Origin: JANSWP01 sp041941305 | Lineage (GTDB): Bacteria; Bacteroidota; Bacteroidia; Chitinophagales; Saprospiraceae | Assembly (NCBI GenBank): GCA_041941305.1 | Contig: JBGTQJ010000045.1 | Location: forward strand, 6,622-70,621 | DNA: 64,000 nucleotides | Direction: 5' to 3' | Part shown: positions 59,870 to 64,000 of the stretch, in pieces | Layout of the letters: every line of letters starts with the position of its first letter | Position numbering within the stretch: position 1 is the first letter of the stretch | Position numbers and translations under genes: made by a program | The notes under the pieces: model-generated | The model's input: only the letters and a program-made list of their open reading frames with translations | The model's database searches: none | Told to the model about the DNA's origin: nothing

Positions 59870-60832
59870 TTAATCCACTATGGCTTTTGCAAAAAAAGTT
59901 GCTACCTCTTCTTTTGACAATTGCTTCTCAGGTTTTACTAAACGAAACCCAACAAAAGGTGCATCGGTATTCCACCATATACTTTTGGGAATTTGAGGAT
60001 CCCGCATTTGCCAACGCGGTTTTGATTTTAGACGCACTGAGCAGGTACAATCTTCTGCATCAAAATAATAAGAACCACCTTTTACAGTTCTGGAATGTCT
60101 TAAAGTAGGAACGATCCAGGGATTGTGGTTATGCTCCCCGTCCAGCCTGGAAAAATAATCTTCTGTGTATTGATCCAAAGTCCATTCTGCCACATTGCCG
60201 TGCATATCGTACAGACCCCAGGGGTTGGGTTTTTTCTCTCCGACCTTGTGGTACTTTTCGTCACTATTTTCATAATACCAGTCATTGTCCTCCAATTGTG
60301 AAACATCGGCTCCAAAATGAAAATCGTTCTTTGTACCTGCCCGACAGGCATATTCCCATTCCGCTTCTGTTGGAAGGCGATAAAATTCTCCTGTTTTTTG
60401 GTATAACCAATGGCAGTAGCGAAGTACTGCTTGTTGCGTAAGGCTAACGGCAGGAAAACCACCTCGCTTCCCCATCCCTTTGCTAAAATCTTCATACGGA
60501 GGAGTAGGGCGCGTCACAGCATCTACTGAATATTCGCTTCCATCAACAAGGGTGACATTATTGTCATTTTCAATTTGTTGAAAGATCATAAATTCATCCC
60601 AGGTCACTTCGTGTATGCCTATCCAAAAAGCATCCAATTGAACCGACTTTTTTTCGGTTTTGCCCATTTGGAATGTTCCGGCAGGGAGCAATTTCATTTG
60701 AAAAGTGACTTCCGTACCGGGAATGGTATTGGTTTGGGTTTGTGCAAAAAGATTAATGGAAAGCAAAAATGCTGTTAGTGTAGTATATGTCTTCAGAATT
60801 GGAAATTCCAATATTTTATAAGTTGAAATCAT
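59870..60832 (-). CDS. Secreted formylglycine-generating-enzyme-like (FGE-sulfatase domain) protein
   Basis: 320 residues from the ATG at 60832 ('MISTYKILEFPILKTYTTL'), with a signal peptide ('LTAFLLSINLFAQ'); a further in-frame ATG at 60850 is possible. The FGE-sulfatase domain (about 40-315) has 'LPAGTFQMGKTEKKSVQLDA', 'IGIHEVTWDEFMIF', 'YRLPTEAEWEYACRAGT', 'YDMHGNVAEWTLDQY', 'KGGSYYFDAEDCTCS' and 'FVGFRLV'. The Cys pair of true FGE is not clearly placed, so a binding or structural role (as in GldK/GldJ of the T9SS or PvdO) is as likely as an enzymatic one. It lies 78 bp upstream of the M28 gene on the same strand. Confidence 0.82.
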   Translation of the reverse strand: MISTYKILEFPILKTYTTLTAFLLSINLFAQTQTNTIPGTEVTFQMKLLPAGTFQMGKTEKKSVQLDAFWIGIHEVTWDEFMIFQQIENDNNVTLVDGSEYSVDAVTRPTPPYEDFSKGMGKRGGFPAVSLTQQAVLRYCHWLYQKTGEFYRLPTEAEWEYACRAGTKNDFHFGADVSQLEDNDWYYENSDEKYHKVGEKKPNPWGLYDMHGNVAEWTLDQYTEDYFSRLDGEHNHNPWIVPTLRHSRTVKGGSYYFDAEDCTCSVRLKSKPRWQMRDPQIPKSIWWNTDAPFVGFRLVKPEKQLSKEEVATFFAKAIVD

Positions 60833-60901
60833 ATGGCAAAGAAAAATCAATTTGAAGATAATTTCTAATTTTAGCGGAGCTGCCTTTCACAATCTGATTA
60901 A

Positions 60902-61699
60902 ATGATTAGACCCTATATACTTTTAAGTAGAAATCATGATAATGACGAGCCAAAATTAAATATCGTTGGTTTTGCGCACCGAGCATATGTGCATCAGTAT
61001 GGTATTCCTCACGGCGCAGTCCAGATTCTGGTTATTGCCTTTAAAGCGATTGACAATCAGCTAATTCCACATTTTTTACTGAATAAGCGATCTGCTGAGA
61101 AATTTGTCGATCCCAATAAATGGGATTTGTTTGGAGGACATTTGGAATTGCATGAACAATTATTTGAACGAAAATGGGAGTCAAAGGAAAAAGAGCCAGT
61201 TGTGCTTCTAAATGACTTTCTTGAAAAATGGGGTGAAAAAGAAGTAATAGAATATCTGTTTTGGGAAACGGCTCTTCGCGAAGCCAATGAAGAGATCCAT
61301 TTTAGAAATAAAACCTTTGTTTTTTCAGAGAAGGATTTGCTCCTTTTTGATAAAATTGGAAATTTTGACACTGGGCTGGATTCTCCAAATGCCAATAATC
61401 GAGAATACTCAAGCTGTTTTTTAGCAATAATCCCCAAAACTGTTTTGACTTTAAAAGAAAATGAAGATATTGCTCAACATATCGTTTGCATGGATTCAGT
61501 GAGTGTCAATGGAGAAATTGTAGATATGCCAGTTGTGCAAATTGAAACTTTGACCCTTGAATCAATTATCAAATGGTTTTCAGCGAAGCCAGATGAATTT
61601 GCAGATGGCATATCCAGAGTTTTGAAAAGACTCATCGACGAACCTGCTCTGTTAAAATCCCTTCAACATATCCTGGAAGAAATAAGCTGTCGGAACTAA
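60902..61699 (+). CDS. Nudix hydrolase with interrupted Nudix box
   Basis: 265 residues. The Nudix signature is split: 'WDLFGGHLELHE' (Gly79, Glu85) and 'ETALREANEEI' (Arg126-Glu127, Glu130-Glu131) are separated by 40 residues instead of 7, i.e. an insert of about 33 residues beginning 'QLFERKWESKEKEPVV'. All acidic metal-binding residues are present, so activity is plausible. The protein should hydrolyse a nucleoside-diphosphate-linked compound; the substrate is unknown. Human NUDT19 carries a similar insert in its box, which I recall from general knowledge. No frameshift is seen. Confidence 0.8.
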   Translation: MIRPYILLSRNHDNDEPKLNIVGFAHRAYVHQYGIPHGAVQILVIAFKAIDNQLIPHFLLNKRSAEKFVDPNKWDLFGGHLELHEQLFERKWESKEKEPVVLLNDFLEKWGEKEVIEYLFWETALREANEEIHFRNKTFVFSEKDLLLFDKIGNFDTGLDSPNANNREYSSCFLAIIPKTVLTLKENEDIAQHIVCMDSVSVNGEIVDMPVVQIETLTLESIIKWFSAKPDEFADGISRVLKRLIDEPALLKSLQHILEEISCRN

Positions 61700-61717
61700 T
61701 TTTATTGATGCTTCAAA

Positions 61718-61796
61718 AATTTGGACGGTTTAAGAAACTTGGCTTGACACCATCCATACTCAACTTTCTCAAACCTAAAAGCTGACCGTCCAAATT
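61718..61796. repeat. Inverted repeat with 12-bp arms
   Basis: aatttggacggt (61718-61729) pairs with accgtccaaatt (61785-61796); loop 55 nt. It lies in the gap between the Nudix gene and the unknown membrane protein. No target duplication was visible. Confidence 0.55.
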
Positions 61797-61828
61797 GAAT
61801 AAAAGGATTCTATTAAAACCTAATTATT

Positions 61829-62974
61829 ATGGAAGTTATTCGGGATCTCATTCGTGAAATTGTCGGGATCATTTTTCCTGGAATTTTTTTTCTGGTGCTG
61901 ACTTCATGGTTTTTTATAGGATCTTTTTTGATTTTCATTGGAATGGATAAGATGACAATATTAGGTCTACCTGTGGTCAAAACAATGGATAGTTTCTTAG
62001 GATTATTGATATTCTTGGTTTTTAGTTTTGTAGCAGGTCAGTTTTTTAGAATCAAGACACTGGAAAAGATTGATGGTTTGGCAACCCTGAAAGAATACTG
62101 GAAAAAGAAAAAAAAGGAAAAGGGGGTATTTAAATGGATAGATAAAAATATTAAACAAGGCTTTTTTAGTTCTATCTTCTTTCAAGTGTGGTTCTTTATA
62201 TTGAATAAGGAAAAAATAAAAAAAGCTTGGAAGGAGGAATATAAAATTGAAGAAAAACAGATCAAAAAAAATGATATTGGAAAACCGATTCCAAAAAATT
62301 ATTTGTCCATAGGCATTGAAGGCGATAAACAACTTTTACTAAACCCCAATGATGAATATTGGGAGAATGCAAGTCAACAAGAGCTCGGGCGTTTTTATAA
62401 TCAATTATACATCAAAGATACCTTTCCTTATTATTCAAGCACAAAAGTTCGATATAAACTCGGCCACCCAGATCAACTCAATAAATTTTTTGATGAATTC
62501 GAGAAAAAAAATCTACTGAGAACAACCACCTTTTTCAATTTCTGTAAATCTGCTATTATTGAATTCAATGGAGGTATGAAAGAGGAAGTTTTAAGTGCTG
62601 AAGCCTTAACTAGGTTATTAGCCGGGGTTTTCTATACCTTGTCTTATGGCATTTGGATCAACCTTATTTTGATTGCTTTATATCTGTTTGGGCATCTGTT
62701 TTCTGACTTTTTTGAGGTTTCCGATAATGTTTTCAATTTCGTGGTCTTTTCCTCATTCATCACCCTAATATTATTCATCTATGCCAAAGGAGTTATTCTG
62801 GATAGAATCCGCCGTCGTCGAACCAAAGAGTTGAATGTAGTGTATGAAGGTTTTTATTTACTTTGTTTAAAGCACAGAGAACTGTGGCATTTCCTTCCTG
62901 CAAGCCAACGGAATGCTTTGAAAAAATTAATGCCAAACCCAGTGGGAATTGAACTAAAACAAGAGGAACATTAA
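61829..62974 (+). CDS. Membrane protein of unknown function
   Basis: 381 residues. Two N-terminal TM helices (about 12-38, 'GIIFPGIFFLVLTSWFFIGS', and about 50-70, 'SFLGLLIFLVFSFVAGQ'), a large soluble domain (about 75-265) with a Lys-rich stretch 'YWKKKKKEKG' and 'KEKIKKAWKEEYKIEEKQIK', then two more TMs (about 270-292, 'YTLSYGIWINLILIALYLFG', and about 300-320, 'FVVFSSFITLILFIYAKG'). I do not recognise the family. The middle domain carries 'PFYYSSTKVRYKLGHPDQLN'-like charged features. It is next to a mobile region, so recent acquisition is possible. Function unknown. Confidence 0.55.
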   Translation: MEVIRDLIREIVGIIFPGIFFLVLTSWFFIGSFLIFIGMDKMTILGLPVVKTMDSFLGLLIFLVFSFVAGQFFRIKTLEKIDGLATLKEYWKKKKKEKGVFKWIDKNIKQGFFSSIFFQVWFFILNKEKIKKAWKEEYKIEEKQIKKNDIGKPIPKNYLSIGIEGDKQLLLNPNDEYWENASQQELGRFYNQLYIKDTFPYYSSTKVRYKLGHPDQLNKFFDEFEKKNLLRTTTFFNFCKSAIIEFNGGMKEEVLSAEALTRLLAGVFYTLSYGIWINLILIALYLFGHLFSDFFEVSDNVFNFVVFSSFITLILFIYAKGVILDRIRRRRTKELNVVYEGFYLLCLKHRELWHFLPASQRNALKKLMPNPVGIELKQEEH

Positions 62975-63584
62975 GTATATCAAGGAATTAGATGTATTGG
63001 GAAATTTAAATATCTCCTCAATTTTTCTTATATTTCACACGCAAACACTAGATAGAAAATGAAAAAATTGCCACAGTGGCTATCATTTATGCTATAACAA
63101 GCACTTACACCTACATAACCTGTTTGAACTCTCGTTTTGAAACTTCCTCCCAATACTTTCTTTCTTCAAAGAATGTAAGTGGATTCCTACACCTCATGGA
63201 CTTATTCAATTTCAGATTAGTACGGGACGGTCTAAAGTATTTTTAAAAACAGATGGTCTGTCCAATGCAGGTTTTAGGAATATACGCATCTCTTCTTGAA
63301 ATATCAAAGAAGCGTAGCAGTTTCCAATCCGAAAACAGCCACCTTCTAACATATAAAGTTTAATTAAGTAACGACGAAAAAATAACCTATCGATTTCAAG
63401 CCGATCTTATGCCGCTATACTTCATCTCTTATCAGTCGCGTAGCCTCCGGCTATGCTCCTTCTTCGTTCTTCGTCTAGCATCAAAATCTCTGGCTTGAAA
63501 TCGAAACCTTATTTTTTCGTCGTTACTAAGTACATTGTAAAATAAATAAGTTATTATTTTGTATATTTGAGGTTAAAAATTGCC
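62975..63584. other. 610-bp noncoding region before the transposase
   Basis: The first part (62975-63364) contains no recognised gene; a very short ATG frame near 63060 ends after 12 codons. The second part (63365-63529) is the MITE-like element below. The last 55 bp carry the transposase upstream region, including the sequence that should hold the IS left end. Confidence 0.4.
63365..63529. mobile_element. MITE-like element with TAA duplication, 159 bp
   Basis: The element 63368-63526 has 35-bp terminal inverted repeats (63368-63402 / 63492-63526) agreeing at 32 of 35 positions, ends GTAACGACGAAAAAATAA, and is flanked by TAA on both sides (63365-63367, 63527-63529). There is no ORF inside. 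The ends differ from those of the other TAA-flanked element (44669-44827), but the size class and duplication are the same. Confidence 0.7.
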
Positions 63585-64000
63585 ATGCACAAAGAACATG
63601 TAAAATTAACCTCTAGAGAACGGGAGCAATTAGAAGAGTTGCTCCAGAAAGGTTCTTTGAAATCGAGGACTTATAAACGTATCATCGCTTTATTGGAATT
63701 AGATAAAGGTCAACCTTATACAAAAGTTAAAGAGTTAGTCAATTTATCTGTTGTTAGTCTTGGGAAATTATCTAAGAAGCATAAGAGCCGTGGACTAGCC
63801 TGCATTTATGATGCACCCCGTCCTGGTCGTCCCATTAAGATAGATACCAAGCAGGAAAATGAGGTTACTCTTTTATCCTGTAGTGAAGCTCCTGAAGGTT
63901 ACAGCCAATGGAGCTTGAGACTGTTGGCAGATAAGATGGTAGAACTAGGTCATAGCGATAGCATATCCCATACACAAGTGGGCAATATTCTTAAAAAAAG
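63585..64000 (+). CDS. IS630-family transposase, N-terminal part (partial)
   Basis: The frame starts at ATG 63585 and is open to the end of the window (138 complete codons). 'RTYKRIIALLELDKGQPYTK' and 'GQPYTKVKELVNLSVVSLGK' form a paired HTH, followed by 'DAPRPGRPIKIDTKQE' and 'SQWSLRLLADKMVELGHS', the well-known linker and winged-helix segments of IS630-type transposases. The DDE catalytic domain lies outside the window. IS630 elements insert at TA; the left end should lie between 63530 and 63584 but was not identified. Confidence 0.85.
   Translation, partial: MHKEHVKLTSREREQLEELLQKGSLKSRTYKRIIALLELDKGQPYTKVKELVNLSVVSLGKLSKKHKSRGLACIYDAPRPGRPIKIDTKQENEVTLLSCSEAPEGYSQWSLRLLADKMVELGHSDSISHTQVGNILKK

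Noticed and set aside
60902..61699. Frameshift or truncation of a Nudix gene
   Set aside because: The frame is open through both halves of the motif, and the separation is an in-frame insertion with normal codon use.

Overview
The window comes from a member of the Bacteroidota, most likely the Saprospiria (Saprospiraceae/Lewinella-like). The support is: type IX secretion (T9SS) C-terminal sorting domains; a TonB receptor with a carboxypeptidase-regulatory N-domain; large FtsX-type permeases; many short-signal lipoproteins with SCxK-type lipoboxes; a Rho factor with a long disordered insert; few Shine-Dalgarno motifs; and promoter-like TAnnTTTG (-7) boxes. Base composition is AT-rich and even. 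Apart from a transposase at the right edge and two MITE-like elements, the DNA looks like ordinary chromosome. No tRNA, rRNA or CRISPR array was seen.

Layout. 1-5411: the end of a DUF1015 gene, then a same-strand set of four lipoproteins and one Tat-exported DUF1501/alkaline-phosphatase-fold protein. One lipoprotein is a cytochrome-like protein with a CX4CH motif and two have DUF1549/DUF4214-like repeats, so the set resembles a miniature of planctomycete DUF1549/DUF1501/PSCyt operons. 5.7-13.6 kb: an FtsX/MacB-like permease, a TonB receptor, a histidine kinase and a DUF3089 lipoprotein. 14.2-21 kb: ugd, two small genes, rho and serS back to back with overlapping divergent promoters, and a YugP-type protease. 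21.2-27.9 kb (minus strand): purH, coaX, an outer-membrane barrel and two paralogous TPR envelope proteins. 28-36 kb: an MtfA-like peptidase, a PON/SMP-30 propeller, a YgjP metallohydrolase, a 700-bp noncoding stretch with a candidate small RNA, a flavin reductase, rplY, an omega-amidase and a lipid kinase. 35.7-39.4 kb (minus): an aminosugar-kinase/RapZ fusion, CapA and an M23 peptidase. 40-45.6 kb: alaS, a TPR/sigma-factor pair, and an sdpR-sdpI pair split by a MITE. 46-53.4 kb: three large exported proteins, two with T9SS sorting domains and one subtilase ending in dockerin-type repeats. 53.5-64 kb: an NTF2-like protein, a barrel, a FIST protein with its histidine kinase, a MORN lipoprotein, an M28 peptidase, a FGE-sulfatase-domain protein, a Nudix protein with an interrupted Nudix box, an unknown membrane protein, a second MITE and a partial IS630 transposase.

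The most unusual general property is the intergenic DNA. Many gaps hold a strong hairpin whose arms are built from a short locus-specific word (for example tandem 'aagttcaag', 'aagtctaag' or 'gaaaatg'). One structured repeat of about 110-140 bp occurs twice with a different but still self-complementary core. Two MITE-like palindromes of 153 and 159 bp are each bounded by a 3-bp TAA duplication. One of them sits exactly at the stop codon of the sdpR-like repressor.
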